Shown: one piece after another, positions 27,309-35,892 of the stretch
Numbering within the stretch: the stretch's first letter is position 1
Layout: each line of letters begins with the position of its first letter
Assembly: GCA_000163555.2 (NCBI GenBank)
Contig: ADAC02000001.1
Span: 1,054,001-1,118,000, forward strand
Origin: an alpha proteobacterium HIMB114
GTDB taxonomy: Bacteria > Pseudomonadota > Alphaproteobacteria > Pelagibacterales > Pelagibacteraceae
Reading direction: 5' to 3'
DNA length: 64,000 nucleotides
Made by a program: the position numbers and the translations under genes
Notes under the pieces: generated by a model
Told to the model about the DNA's origin: nothing
Seen by the model: the letters and a program-made list of their open reading frames with translations, nothing else
The model's database searches: none

Positions 27309-28406
27309 ATGGATGTATTTAACAAATTTTTTGTTCTTTTGACCGATGTTTGGAAGGAAGGTGTATCTGGAGCGAGTTTTACAGATATAGTAATCGCTTT
27401 ATTTGTTTTTTTTATTTTTCTTCTTTTAAGAAGCTTTGTTTCAAGATTTATTGTTAAAAAAATTGAAGTCTATGTTTCAAAAAGCACAAACAATTTTGAT
27501 AATAGTTTGACCACTTCTCTTGAGGGTCCAATAAAATTTTTTCCTGTTGTATTTGGTTTTTTCTTCGCGTCTACTTTTTTAAACCTTGATGGTAGATCTG
27601 CAATCTTCATAGAAAACTTGAATAGATCATTAGTCACAATATTAATTTTTTGGTTTATTCATCAGTTAATTTACCCTGCTTCATTATTAATTAAGAGTAT
27701 TGAAGAAATTCTTTCTAGAGATTTGCTAAATTGGATTTTAAGAGCGCTTAAAGTTTTAATAGTAATTTTAGGTTTTGCAGCAACGCTAGAAATTTGGGGC
27801 ATTAAAATTGGCCCAATTATTGCCGGTCTTGGATTATTTGGTGTTGCCGTTGCACTTGGTGCTCAAGATTTATTTAAAAATCTAATTTCAGGAATTTTAG
27901 TTCTAGTTGAAAAACGTTTTAAAGTTGGTGACTGGATTGTAGTTGAGGGAATAATAGAGGGCATAGTTGAAAATATCGGTTTTAGATCAACAGTTATTAG
28001 AAAGTTTGATAAATCTTTAGCTACAATTCCAAATTTTCAGTTTGCAGAAAAAGCAGTCATTAATCAAACTGAAACAACCAATCGTAGAATCGATTGGCTG
28101 ATAGGTCTTGAATATAAAACAACTTCTGAACAGTTAGAAAAAGTAAGAAACAATATTTTAAAATATATTGAAAATAGTCCCGACTTTTTAATATCTATCA
28201 AAACTCCACACGCAGTAAATTTAAACCAATTTTCTGCAAGCTCAATAGATATAATGGTCAGATGTTACACTCAAACAAACAGCTATTATGAATGGTTAAA
28301 AGTGAAAGATAAGTTCATAATACAAATTAAAAAAATTGTTGAGGATGCTGGAGCTTCTTTCGCTTTTCCATCTCAATCCATTTATGTTGAGAAATTTGAT
28401 AAATGA
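27309..28406 (+). CDS. Small-conductance mechanosensitive channel, MscS family
   Basis: A 365-residue membrane protein with four or five N-terminal helices and the MscS pore helix GLGLFGVAVALGAQDLFKNL at about residues 174-193, followed by the beta domain (VEKRFKVGDWIVVEGIIEG). It would release solutes during osmotic downshock. Start at ATG 27309, diverging from tsaD over 66 bp. It overlaps the YggT gene by 4 bp (ATGA). Confidence 0.9.
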   Translation: MDVFNKFFVLLTDVWKEGVSGASFTDIVIALFVFFIFLLLRSFVSRFIVKKIEVYVSKSTNNFDNSLTTSLEGPIKFFPVVFGFFFASTFLNLDGRSAIFIENLNRSLVTILIFWFIHQLIYPASLLIKSIEEILSRDLLNWILRALKVLIVILGFAATLEIWGIKIGPIIAGLGLFGVAVALGAQDLFKNLISGILVLVEKRFKVGDWIVVEGIIEGIVENIGFRSTVIRKFDKSLATIPNFQFAEKAVINQTETTNRRIDWLIGLEYKTTSEQLEKVRNNILKYIENSPDFLISIKTPHAVNLNQFSASSIDIMVRCYTQTNSYYEWLKVKDKFIIQIKKIVEDAGASFAFPSQSIYVEKFDK

Positions 28407-28690
28407 ATTCATTAATTATTTTAATTGATAATATTATTTATCTTTACTCGATTGTTTTAATTGTAAATATCGTTTTATCTTGGCTTACTACATTTGATAT
28501 TATTAACATTAGCAACAGGTTTGTTTATGCAGTTTTAGAAGCTAGTTATAAACTCACAGATCCTTTGCTAAATCCAATTCGTCGTGTGATGCCAAATATA
28601 GGTGGGTTAGACTTTTCTCCAGTAATATTATTTTTATTATTAGGATTTTTAAGAAACCTTTTAAGAGAATATGGATTAGGACTGCTATGA
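28403..28690 (+). CDS. YggT family membrane protein
   Basis: A 95-residue protein with two hydrophobic halves and the YggT motif LTDPLLNPIRRVMPNIGGLDFSP in the middle (residues about 51-73). YggT proteins are conserved integral membrane proteins whose role in bacteria may be in osmotic shock or envelope assembly and is unproven. It overlaps mscS and folD by 4 bp each. Confidence 0.88.
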   Translation: MNSLIILIDNIIYLYSIVLIVNIVLSWLTTFDIINISNRFVYAVLEASYKLTDPLLNPIRRVMPNIGGLDFSPVILFLLLGFLRNLLREYGLGLL

Positions 28691-29547
28691 TAATTGATGG
28701 AAAAAAAGTTGCAGAAGAATTAAGAGCAAAAATTAAATCAGATATAAACAAGTTAACAGGTAATCAAAAACCTGGATTAACTGTAATACTCATAGGCGAA
28801 GATGCTGCGAGTCAAATATATGTAAAAAATAAAGAAAGGTTTGCAAATGAAGTAGGAATTAATTCTACTGTTATAAGATTTGAAAGCAGTATTTCCGAAG
28901 AGGATTTGAAAAATGAAATTAGAAAATTGAACAATGATAATAATGTTCACGGTATTTTAGTTCAATTACCTTTGCCAAAACATATTAATCAAAGAGACAT
29001 CATTGAAACCATAGATCCCAAAAAAGATGTAGATGGATTTCATCCAATTAATGTTGGAAATTTATCATCAGGTAACGATGCATTAGTGCCGTGCACACCT
29101 CTTGGCTGTTATTATTTAATTAAAAAAGCCGTACCTAATCTTAGTGGTTTAAATGCTGTTGTTATTGGAAGGTCTAATATTAACGGAAAACCAATGACAC
29201 AATTACTATTAAAGGAAAATTGTACAGTGACTATCGTTCATTCTAAAACTAAAAATATTGAAGAAATTTGCTGTAGAGCCGACCTAATCATTGCTGCCGT
29301 TGGAATACCAAAAATGGTTAAAAGTAATTGGATTAAAAAGGATGCTGTTATTATTGATGTAGGGATTAATAGAATTGAGGTTGATGGCAAAAATAAAATT
29401 GTAGGTGATGTTGATTTTGACGAGGTGCAAAATAAAGTAAAAGCTATAACACCAGTTCCTGGTGGAGTTGGACCTATGACGATTGCATGTTTATTAGAAA
29501 ATACCTTGAAAGCTTTTAATAAAATTTCGGGGAACGCTCCTCAATAG
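28687..29547 (+). CDS. folD: Bifunctional methylenetetrahydrofolate dehydrogenase/cyclohydrolase
   Basis: FolD interconverts 5,10-methylene-, methenyl- and 10-formyl-tetrahydrofolate. Signature stretches are YVKNKERFANEVGI (catalytic Lys and Tyr region), HGILVQLPLPKH, DGFHPINVG, the NADP site VIGRSNINGKP and PVPGGVGPMTI near the C-terminus. Length 286. It is the last gene of a three-gene run; its stop codon lies inside a GC-rich terminator hairpin. Confidence 0.97.
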   Translation: MIIDGKKVAEELRAKIKSDINKLTGNQKPGLTVILIGEDAASQIYVKNKERFANEVGINSTVIRFESSISEEDLKNEIRKLNNDNNVHGILVQLPLPKHINQRDIIETIDPKKDVDGFHPINVGNLSSGNDALVPCTPLGCYYLIKKAVPNLSGLNAVVIGRSNINGKPMTQLLLKENCTVTIVHSKTKNIEEICCRADLIIAAVGIPKMVKSNWIKKDAVIIDVGINRIEVDGKNKIVGDVDFDEVQNKVKAITPVPGGVGPMTIACLLENTLKAFNKISGNAPQ

Positions 29548-29562
29548 AGGAGCCCCCTTTAT
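29529..29562 (+). terminator. Rho-independent terminator of folD
   Basis: GCTCCTC (29536-29542) and GAGGAGC (29547-29553) form a perfect stem with loop AATA, extended by GGGG (29529-29532) pairing with CCCC (29554-29557), followed by TTTATTGT. The folD stop (29545-29547) is within the hairpin. Confidence 0.85.
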
Positions 29563-29712
29563 TGTATAGTCTCTCGACCGAATTCATTTAGAAAAATGAA
29601 TTCATTTTAAGTATTTCAACTTAAAGTATACGGTAAATAAAACCGTTTCTTTAAATTTCAGGTGGTGACATAAACACCTCCTCCAATAATTACTTAATCA
29701 TCATTTTTTTTT
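29563..29712 (+). ncRNA. Possible structured RNA downstream of folD
   Basis: Several inverted repeats succeed each other. GTATA (29564-29568) pairs with TATAC (29627-29631) around GAATTCATTT/AAATGAATTC (29580-29589/29594-29603, loop AGAA) and TTTAAGT/ACTTAAA (29606-29612/29619-29625), a three-way junction. Next come CGGT/ACCG (29631-29645) and AGGTG/CACCT (29660-29679). CCTCCTCC (29677-29684) is anti-Shine-Dalgarno-like, and a run of nine T lies at 29704-29712. The opposite strand offers GGAGGAGG and a 6-codon ORF. Strand is uncertain, and the remaining gap to 29934 is plain AT-rich DNA in which I see nothing. Confidence 0.35.
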
Positions 29713-29934
29713 AAAATCAAATTAGCTTAATTCTTTCTTTTCAAAAAAAAAATTAAATAAATTCATAAGCATAATAAATTTTTTACACTCAACTATTTGT
29801 TGCAGAGTTAGTTAATTAAGTATTTTTGCAGTTTATTTTTTTAACTCTAAAAATAAAAATTAAAGATTTGAATTTTCAGTAACTTAAAATTCTTTTAATT
29901 AAATATTAAAAGTTTATAGTATTGTTAATTTTTT

Positions 29935-30318
29935 TTATAAATCTTCTTTACCCACATTAGTCTTTAATATTTTACTTTTCCGTAGCTTTAAGACTATGAT
30001 TGCAATAGCAAGCAACAATATTGCACCAGATTCAAAGATTAGTACTGACGCATCAATATCTTTTTTTTGTAATATAATTAAACGGGCCAATGCAGTAATT
30101 GCTATAAATAGCGGATAAGTAAGCCTAATAGATTGATTACTCCAGTAGTTACCAACCATACCCATAACTTCCAAATAAATGAAAAGTAATAATAAATCAG
30201 CTAACTGAATATTTTGAACTCTATACATTTGAATAATTTCAAGAGTAAATGCCAAAGACGTAGCAACCAAAACTATAGCTGCACCTGCTAACTGAATTCT
30301 TCTTATGAAATCTTTCAT
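29935..30318 (-). CDS. PsiE family membrane protein
   Basis: A 127-residue protein with four predicted helices. NIQLADLLLLFIYLEVMGMVGNY is the phosphate-starvation-inducible PsiE motif (residues about 36-58), preceded by a helix containing LEIIQMYRVQ. E. coli PsiE is induced by phosphate starvation; its biochemical role is unknown. It abuts argG at a 0-bp gap and appears co-transcribed with it. Confidence 0.8.
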   Translation of the reverse strand: MKDFIRRIQLAGAAIVLVATSLAFTLEIIQMYRVQNIQLADLLLLFIYLEVMGMVGNYWSNQSIRLTYPLFIAITALARLIILQKKDIDASVLIFESGAILLLAIAIIVLKLRKSKILKTNVGKEDL

Positions 30319-31506
30319 TTATTTCCTTAATAACTTACAGTGTTTTTTTATAAAATTCTCTACATTTTTTTTGTTAAAAGTTTTGTTTTCCTCAAAACTT
30401 ACTTTTTTTAGAGAGTATAAAGGGCTTTTTGAAATTCTTGATATAATTGAAATATTACCTTTGTAGAGCTTAAGTTTTATTTTTCCCTTTATCTTCGACC
30501 TTTTTTTGTCAATTATTTTTTGAATTTTGAATCTTTCTTTTGAATACCAATAACCATTATAAATTAATTCTGCATATCTTGGCATCAGTTCATCATTTTT
30601 GTGCATAGTTTCTTTATCAAGATTTACTGATTGGATAGCTCTATTTGCAAACAATAATACTGTACCGCCTGGTGTTTCATAGACGCCTCGAGATTTTATA
30701 CCAATGAATCTATTTTCGACCAAATCAACTCTTCCAATTCCATTTTTGCCAGCAATATTATTTAATTTATCCAAAAGTTTTGCTGGTGACATTTTTTTAT
30801 TATTTAAACTTATTGGATCACCATTTTTATACTCCAGAGTAATAAAGGTTGGTCTATTAGGTGCTTTTTCTGGAGATACCGTTCTTTGAAAAATATATTC
30901 AGGAGCAGCTTTTTTCGGATCTTCTAAAACTTTTCCTTCAGTGGATGTATGCAATAAATTATCGTCAACAGAAAAGGGTGGAGCACCTTTTTTATCCTTA
31001 GGAACGATAATCCCATTTTTTTTTGCGTATTTTATTAATGCTGTTCTTGAATTTAGATTCCAATCTCTCCATGGTGCTATAACTTTTATATTCGGACCAA
31101 AGTAATAGTAACCTAACTCAAATCTTACTTGATCATTCCCTTTTCCAGTTGCTCCATGAGAAACAGCTTGAGCGCTAAATTTTTTGGCAATTTCTATCTG
31201 TCTTCTTGCAATTAATGGTCTGGCAATAGATGTACCCAACAAATATATTCCTTCGTAAAGTGCATTACCTCTTATCATTGGAAATACATAGTCTTTTACA
31301 AATTTTTCTTTTAAATCCTCTATAATAATTTTTTTTACGCCTAATTTTTTAGCATTTGTATAAATTGCTTTTCGATTAATTTCTTGTCCTAGATCTGAGG
31401 TATAACAAATAACTTCTGCATTATATTTATCTTGTAGCCATTTAAGAATTACTGAGGTGTCTAACCCACCTGAATATGCGAGTACTATCTTTTTTATCTT
31501 TTTCAT
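30319..31506 (-). CDS. argG: Argininosuccinate synthase
   Basis: ArgG condenses citrulline and aspartate with ATP. The P-loop-like AYSGGLDTS is at residues 10-18, followed by SHGATGKGNDQVRFE, WRDWNLNSR and the tetramer helix SRGVYETPGGT. Length 395, frame intact. It is followed by the PsiE gene and preceded by an IalB-like gene with no gap, forming a minus-strand cluster. Confidence 0.97.
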   Translation of the reverse strand: MKKIKKIVLAYSGGLDTSVILKWLQDKYNAEVICYTSDLGQEINRKAIYTNAKKLGVKKIIIEDLKEKFVKDYVFPMIRGNALYEGIYLLGTSIARPLIARRQIEIAKKFSAQAVSHGATGKGNDQVRFELGYYYFGPNIKVIAPWRDWNLNSRTALIKYAKKNGIIVPKDKKGAPPFSVDDNLLHTSTEGKVLEDPKKAAPEYIFQRTVSPEKAPNRPTFITLEYKNGDPISLNNKKMSPAKLLDKLNNIAGKNGIGRVDLVENRFIGIKSRGVYETPGGTVLLFANRAIQSVNLDKETMHKNDELMPRYAELIYNGYWYSKERFKIQKIIDKKRSKIKGKIKLKLYKGNISIISRISKSPLYSLKKVSFEENKTFNKKNVENFIKKHCKLLRK

Positions 31507-32016
31507 CTATTGATTTTTGCAGTTTTTTCTTGCTGCATTATATGCATCAGTAAATCCCATCATAGAATATGTATCTCTGGTTTTGTTACCTCGTGATGAT
31601 ACGCCTATAACTTGAGCTTTATTTGCTTTTTTCATTGCTCTTATCATTTTTAGCTCATCATCTAAACTTGTCATCCAAGCAAATTTCCCTTTTGTATTAA
31701 ACTTAAATTGGGCGTTACCAACATTAACATTAACACCACTTTTCTTTCTAAAAGGATATCCATTGGTAATGCTAATCTCATTTGAAACACCGTCATTTGG
31801 TCTAAAAGTTACAAATATTCTACTTTCAGCTCGATTTAGATTTGCAGGGGACATTTTAGTCGGCATTGTTACTGCAAAACAAATTTTATTTTTTCCTTCT
31901 CCAGAAAACTGACTTTCCCACATTTTAAATTTCTTTTGAATTTTAATCTGAGCACTTAAGCTGCTTGTAAAAAAAAATGAGAGCAAAAATACTGTTAGAA
32001 TTTTTTTTATGGACAT
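31507..32016 (-). CDS. Invasion-associated locus B (IalB) family periplasmic protein
   Basis: A 169-residue exported protein with a signal peptide to about residue 22 (FLLSFFFTSSLSAQ). The mature part matches the IalB family: a Cys in KNKICFAV, then SRIFVTFRP, ITNGYPFRKK, KFAWMTSLDDELKMIRAMKK, and SSRGNKTRDTYSMMGFTDAY with a terminal Cys. The two cysteines would form a disulfide. Named for Bartonella invasion, it is widespread in free-living alphaproteobacteria with unknown role. It overlaps the aldo/keto reductase gene by 10 bp. Confidence 0.85.
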   Translation of the reverse strand: MSIKKILTVFLLSFFFTSSLSAQIKIQKKFKMWESQFSGEGKNKICFAVTMPTKMSPANLNRAESRIFVTFRPNDGVSNEISITNGYPFRKKSGVNVNVGNAQFKFNTKGKFAWMTSLDDELKMIRAMKKANKAQVIGVSSRGNKTRDTYSMMGFTDAYNAARKNCKNQ

Positions 32017-33053
32017 GGGTTTGAATATATTAATTGTACCTCGTTTATAGCTTGAATCACTTCATCATCAAGTTTGATTTCATGGCTTTTTAAATTATTT
32101 TCTAATTGATCCATTTTCGTAGCTCCAATTATAACTGAAGTTACAAATGGTTGAATTTCACAAAATTTTATAGCCATCTGACATACATTTAGATTAAATT
32201 TTTTTGCAATTTTTATATACTCTTTTATTGCCGGTTCAGAGTTAGGTGTTCTGTATCTTGGGTACCTATCTCCGAAAAGTTTTAATCTAGTTCCGTCTGG
32301 TAATTTTCCATCTAAATATTTTCCACTTAGTGTTCCACTTGCAAGAGGGGAATAAGCTAGTAAGCCTACATTTTCTCTAATTGAAATTTCTGAAATTCCA
32401 ACTTCATAACTTCTATTTAAAAGATTATAGGGATTTTGAACTGAAACTATTTTTTCTAAATTTTTCATTTCTGCGGTTTTAATAAACTCAAAAGTTCCCC
32501 AGGCAGTTTCATTAGAAAGACCGATAGTTTTAATTTTTCCCTCTTTAACAAAATCAGTTAGACAATCTAATGTTTCAAGAATTGGAGTGACATCATTTGA
32601 GTCTTTATGATGATATTCTAAACCTGAAAAAACATTTAATGGTCGATCTGGCCAATGTAACTGATATAGATCGATGTAATCTGTATCAAGATTTTTAAGA
32701 GATCTATCCAAAGCAAATTGTATTTGTTTTTTATTTAATCTTGTTTCTTCTCCATTATCTCGAAACCAATCCATATTCGATCGTCCTACAATCTTATCTG
32801 CAATGACCAACTTATCTCTATTTTTCTTTTCATTAATCCACTTTGAAATAATTCTACTTGTTTCACCTTGGGTGTTAGCACTGGGAGGAATTGGATATAA
32901 TTCAGCAGTATCAAAAAAATTTACACCATAATCAAAGGCCATATCCATTTGTTGGAAAGCTTCATCTTGGTTATTTTGCTCTCCCCAAGTCATAGTTCCA
33001 AGACATATTGAACTAACTTTGATATTTGAATGCCCTAATTTTTTATACAGCAT
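32007..33053 (-). CDS. Aldo/keto reductase
   Basis: A 348-residue TIM-barrel oxidoreductase of the Tas/YghZ-like AKR type. Catalytic Asp and Tyr lie in FFDTAELYP (residues about 46-54), Lys in KLVIADKI, and the cofactor end reads VTSVIIGATKMDQLENNL. KTIGLSNETAWGTFEF is typical. It probably reduces aldehydes with NADPH; substrate unknown. It diverges from the TerC gene over 46 bp. Confidence 0.9.
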   Translation of the reverse strand: MLYKKLGHSNIKVSSICLGTMTWGEQNNQDEAFQQMDMAFDYGVNFFDTAELYPIPPSANTQGETSRIISKWINEKKNRDKLVIADKIVGRSNMDWFRDNGEETRLNKKQIQFALDRSLKNLDTDYIDLYQLHWPDRPLNVFSGLEYHHKDSNDVTPILETLDCLTDFVKEGKIKTIGLSNETAWGTFEFIKTAEMKNLEKIVSVQNPYNLLNRSYEVGISEISIRENVGLLAYSPLASGTLSGKYLDGKLPDGTRLKLFGDRYPRYRTPNSEPAIKEYIKIAKKFNLNVCQMAIKFCEIQPFVTSVIIGATKMDQLENNLKSHEIKLDDEVIQAINEVQLIYSNPCP

Positions 33054-33099
33054 TAAAAATGTTTACCCCATGATCAAACAATTATAAATAAAAATTCTA

Positions 33100-33675
33100 A
33101 TGTCTGAGCAAATTGCTATTTTAATTCAAATAATTCTTATAGATTTAGTTTTGGCAGCAGATAACGCTATCATAATTGGCATGCTCGCATCTAAATTCGA
33201 TGCAAACATTAGAAAAAAAATATTTTTTTGGGGTATTACTGCTGCCGTTGTATTAAGAATAATTTTTACATTATTAACTGCGTATCTTTTGCAAATAAGT
33301 GGACTAAAATTAGTCGGAGGATTAGTTTTATTGTGGGTTGTCTATAAGTTATATAAAGATGTAATTCAGAAAGAAGAAAAAAAAGAAGTTAATATAAACC
33401 CAAAAAATAAATCTTTAATAAGTGCAATTGGTACAATTGCTTTGGCAGATGTTAGTTTAAGTCTAGATAATGTTCTTGGCGTAGCTGGTGCCGCCAAACA
33501 TCATTACGATCTTTTAATATTTGGTTTAGTTTTATCTATTATCCTTATGGCAACAATGGCAAATGTAGTTTCGAAACTAATAAATAAGTATGCTTGGATT
33601 GCTTGGCTTGGTTTGATTGCCATTTTATATGTTGCAATAGATTTAATTTACTCTGACTTAAAAACATTGATTTAA
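33100..33675 (+). CDS. TerC/YjbE family membrane protein
   Basis: A 191-residue protein with six to seven helices. Acidic residues in LVLAADNAIIIGM (residues about 16-28) and LADVSLSLDNVLGVAG mark the TerC/YjbE family, linked to metal ion export, notably manganese, or to insertion of metalloproteins. The central loop is Lys-rich. It is the first gene after the divergent aldo/keto reductase. Confidence 0.88.
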   Translation: MSEQIAILIQIILIDLVLAADNAIIIGMLASKFDANIRKKIFFWGITAAVVLRIIFTLLTAYLLQISGLKLVGGLVLLWVVYKLYKDVIQKEEKKEVNINPKNKSLISAIGTIALADVSLSLDNVLGVAGAAKHHYDLLIFGLVLSIILMATMANVVSKLINKYAWIAWLGLIAILYVAIDLIYSDLKTLI

Positions 33676-33689
33676 GGGGTTTTTGACAC

Positions 33690-33718
33690 CTTGAAATTGT
33701 CACAAAATTTTCTCATAT
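33690..33718 (+). promoter_or_regulatory. RpoH (sigma-32)-like promoter of the Bax-inhibitor-1 gene
   Basis: CTTGAAA at 33690-33696, a 14-nt spacer and TCTCATAT at 33711-33718 match the sigma-32 consensus. A sigma-70-type reading is also possible: TTGTCA 33697-33702, 17 nt, TATGCT 33720-33725. AAGGAG lies just before the ATG at 33755. Pattern only. Confidence 0.45.
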
Positions 33719-33754
33719 ATATGCTATGTTTATAAATAAAATTAAAAGGAGATT

Positions 33755-34513
33755 ATGAATTTAAAAGATAGAATGGCCAGAGTTCAATCATCTGCAACGG
33801 TTGCAAATGATAGTGTTCATGAAGGTCTTAGAAGTTACATGCTAAAAGTTTATAACTTTATGGCATCAGGCGTATTATTAACTGGTTTTGTTGCACTAGG
33901 TTTATTTAAGTTTTCTGTAGTGACTGATCAAGCCGGTAACATTGTAGGACTAACGTCTTTAGGAAATGCAATTTACTCATCAGCTTTAATGTGGGTTATA
34001 GCACTTACGCCATTGGGCATTGTTTTTTACATGAGTTTCGGAATTAACAAAATGAGTGCACAAAGAGCTCAAACAGTTTTTTGGATTTTTGCAGCTTTAA
34101 TGGGAGCGTCTTTATCATCGATATTTTTGCAATACACTGGCGCTAGTATCTCAAGAGTATTTTTTATCACAGCAGGTACTTTTGGAGCTATGAGTTTGTA
34201 TGGTTATACAACTAAAAAAGATTTAACTGGTTGGGGTTCATTTTTATTAATGGGATTAATAGGAATATTAATTGCTTCATTAGTAAATATTTTTTTAAAA
34301 TCACCAGCTGTATACTTTGTTGTTTCAGTTTTAGGTGTTTTAATTTTTGTAGGCTTGACAGCTTATGACACTCAAAAAATTAAAAACATGTATTTTGAGA
34401 GTGATAGTACAGAAGTTTCATCAAAAAAAGCTGTTATGGGCGCCTTAACATTATATCTAGATTTCATTAATTTATTTATAATGTTGTTAAGACTTTTTGG
34501 TCAAAGAAGATAA
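33755..34513 (+). CDS. Bax inhibitor-1 (YccA/YbhL) family membrane protein
   Basis: A 252-residue protein with seven helices. The family pattern is clear: SYMLKVYNFMASGVLLTGFVA near the N-terminus, a helix with PLGIVFYMSFG, GASLSSIFLQYTG, then LIFVGLTAYDTQKIK and the C-terminal LTLYLDFINLFIMLLRLFG. Bacterial members of the type of BsYetJ conduct calcium, and YccA regulates FtsH. A strong AAGGAG precedes the ATG. It ends 7 bp before a bidirectional terminator. Confidence 0.93.
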   Translation: MNLKDRMARVQSSATVANDSVHEGLRSYMLKVYNFMASGVLLTGFVALGLFKFSVVTDQAGNIVGLTSLGNAIYSSALMWVIALTPLGIVFYMSFGINKMSAQRAQTVFWIFAALMGASLSSIFLQYTGASISRVFFITAGTFGAMSLYGYTTKKDLTGWGSFLLMGLIGILIASLVNIFLKSPAVYFVVSVLGVLIFVGLTAYDTQKIKNMYFESDSTEVSSKKAVMGALTLYLDFINLFIMLLRLFGQRR

Positions 34514-34519
34514 GTTTTT

Positions 34520-34561
34520 AAAAACCCTAGTTCTAATAATAATGTTAGACTAGGGTTTTTT
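34520..34561. terminator. Bidirectional terminator between convergent genes
   Basis: AAAAACCCTAGT (34520-34531) and ACTAGGGTTTTT (34549-34560) pair perfectly, with a further CTAA/TTAG stem inside. The A tract upstream and T tract downstream make it act on both strands, for the BI-1 gene and the convergent DUF2256 gene, whose TAG stop (34552-34550) is inside the stem. Confidence 0.85.
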
Positions 34562-34726
34562 GTTTGAGCATCTTTTTGAACAATATTTAACGTTCACCCA
34601 GTTTTTTTCCCATTTTTTTCTCCAAGTAAAAGGTCTTTTGCAAATTAAACAAATTTTTGAAGGTAAGTTTTTTTTTTTCAGATCAGTATTCTTTATAATT
34701 TTTTTTCCAAAGATTAATAGCTTCAT
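34550..34726 (-). CDS. DUF2256 small zinc-ribbon protein
   Basis: The conserved core of about 41 residues at the C-terminus reads [19 protein letters not shown] and then [10 protein letters not shown], giving two Cys pairs. This is the DUF2256 zinc-binding pattern; function unknown. The start is uncertain. ATG 34726 overlaps the upstream gene by about 44 bp, and a non-ATG start nearer the core (a CTG just after the upstream stop) is possible. The codon bias matches its neighbours. Confidence 0.75.
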   Translation of the reverse strand: MKLLIFGKKIIKNTDLKKKNLPSKICLICKRPFTWRKKWEKNWVNVKYCSKRCSNKKP

Positions 34727-35012
34727 CCCAAGATGGAATTTTTTCACTCTCAAAGCCGAAAGTTGACCCAGTTGCAATTGTTCTAAAATTTATCATTGCT
34801 TTTGCATGTACTTTATTATGAATATATTCCAACATATCATTTTTGCTTTTCCAGGCTGTAAGAGTATGTTTATAATTACCAGCAATCTTTGTTTCGCAAA
34901 ATACGTTTCCATTTGCCTTTTGCGCCGCTCTAAAAGAAGGTATTGCATACCACCAAAATTTTACTTCAGATAAAAAATTTAAAGTTTTTAATCCAGTTAT
35001 AGAAATATACAT
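34683..35012 (-). CDS. Conserved small protein, possible ferredoxin-like (ABM-type) fold
   Basis: A 109-residue soluble protein. [34 protein letters not shown] and the closing [10 protein letters not shown] are reminiscent of cyanobacterial and proteobacterial proteins similar to heme-degrading or monooxygenase (ABM) folds. The resemblance is from memory and weak. No catalytic residue can be named. It overlaps the DUF2256 gene and follows DUF2794 by 12 bp. Confidence 0.6.
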   Translation of the reverse strand: MYISITGLKTLNFLSEVKFWWYAIPSFRAAQKANGNVFCETKIAGNYKHTLTAWKSKNDMLEYIHNKVHAKAMINFRTIATGSTFGFESEKIPSWDEAINLWKKNYKEY

Positions 35013-35024
35013 TTTTAAATATAA

Positions 35025-35354
35025 TTATTTTATTAAACGAATGTTCCTTTTGTATAAAACTGATATGATATTTTTAATTTCGTCAGAATATTTAATAACT
35101 TTGCCATACTGATCTTTTAATTGATATTTTTGTCCAACTTTGCTTTTTAAACTTTTTATAATTTGGAATAAAGGTTTCTCAGTTGCTTTTCTATAAATAT
35201 CAAAACCTACAATGTTTTTATTTATAAAAATTGCGTAATCTTTCCATTCTCCTTTTGAGACCATGGCTCCATAAATATTTAAAATTTCTCCTAATTCTTT
35301 TTTGTTAAAAAAAATTTCTTCTTTAAAATTTTTGTTTTTTATTAATTTAAACAT
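35025..35354 (-). CDS. DUF2794 family protein
   Basis: A 109-residue protein. EIFFNKKELGEILNIYGAMV, then KGEWKDYAIFINKNIVGFDIYRKATEKPLFQI match the alphaproteobacterial DUF2794 pattern (a conserved GEWxDYAI followed by an aromatic PL motif). Function unknown. Its ATG region overlaps the end of yciB by 8 bp, so it is likely co-transcribed with it. Confidence 0.8.
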   Translation of the reverse strand: MFKLIKNKNFKEEIFFNKKELGEILNIYGAMVSKGEWKDYAIFINKNIVGFDIYRKATEKPLFQIIKSLKSKVGQKYQLKDQYGKVIKYSDEIKNIISVLYKRNIRLIK

Positions 35355-35892
35355 TTATTTTATATTTTTTAATTAGATTGATTTGAAATATCATAAATAT
35401 AAACGTGATTGGAATTATACCAAATACTTTAAATTTAACCCAAAAGTCCTCTGTTTGAGTTCTCCAAACAATCTCATTTAGGAAAGCTAAAAAAATAAAG
35501 AAAATCATCCATCTTTTATTTAGTAACTCCCAGCCCTTTTCTTCAAGCTGGATAGAACTTTCCAATAAAGATTTTAGTAAATTTTTTTTAAGAAAAAAGC
35601 TTCCAAAAAATAAAACAAATGCAAAAAGCAAATTCACAATTGTTGGTTTCATATAAAAAAATATTTTATTATCGAAATACAGAGTTAGTCCACCAAACAA
35701 GGAGACTATCACTGCACTGATAATTGGAACTTTAGGAATTTTTTTTTCGACAAAATACAATATTACAGTTGCTACTATTGTAGCTATTATTAGTGGCAGT
35801 ATTGCCTCAGTCATTCCAAATCTTTTGTAATAAATAAAAAAAATTAATAACGGACCAAAGTCTGCTATAAACTTTAAGGTTGATTTATTCAT
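35347..35892 (-). CDS. yciB: Inner membrane protein YciB (IspZ/septation protein A)
   Basis: A 181-residue protein with five hydrophobic helices. KFIADFGPLLIFFIYYKRFG, ATIVATVILYFVEKKIPKVP, GGLTLYFDNKIFFYMKPT, and LNKRWMIFFIFLAFLNEIVWR are the hallmark pieces. It is linked to cell envelope synthesis and septation. The start ATG (35892-35890) shares two bases with the start of the divergent DUF3108 gene. Confidence 0.93.
   Translation of the reverse strand: MNKSTLKFIADFGPLLIFFIYYKRFGMTEAILPLIIATIVATVILYFVEKKIPKVPIISAVIVSLFGGLTLYFDNKIFFYMKPTIVNLLFAFVLFFGSFFLKKNLLKSLLESSIQLEEKGWELLNKRWMIFFIFLAFLNEIVWRTQTEDFWVKFKVFGIIPITFIFMIFQINLIKKYKINV

Noticed and set aside
29651-29671. Six-codon minus-strand ORF MSPPEI with GGAGGAGG
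   Set aside because: Too short to support as a gene. The same bases form a hairpin and CCTCCTCC on the other strand, so it is only mentioned within the structured-RNA finding.
29563-29712. tmRNA or tRNA-like gene
   Set aside because: No acceptor stem with a T arm and no tag-like coding part could be found, although GTCGAG and GGCTCC fragments looked suggestive.
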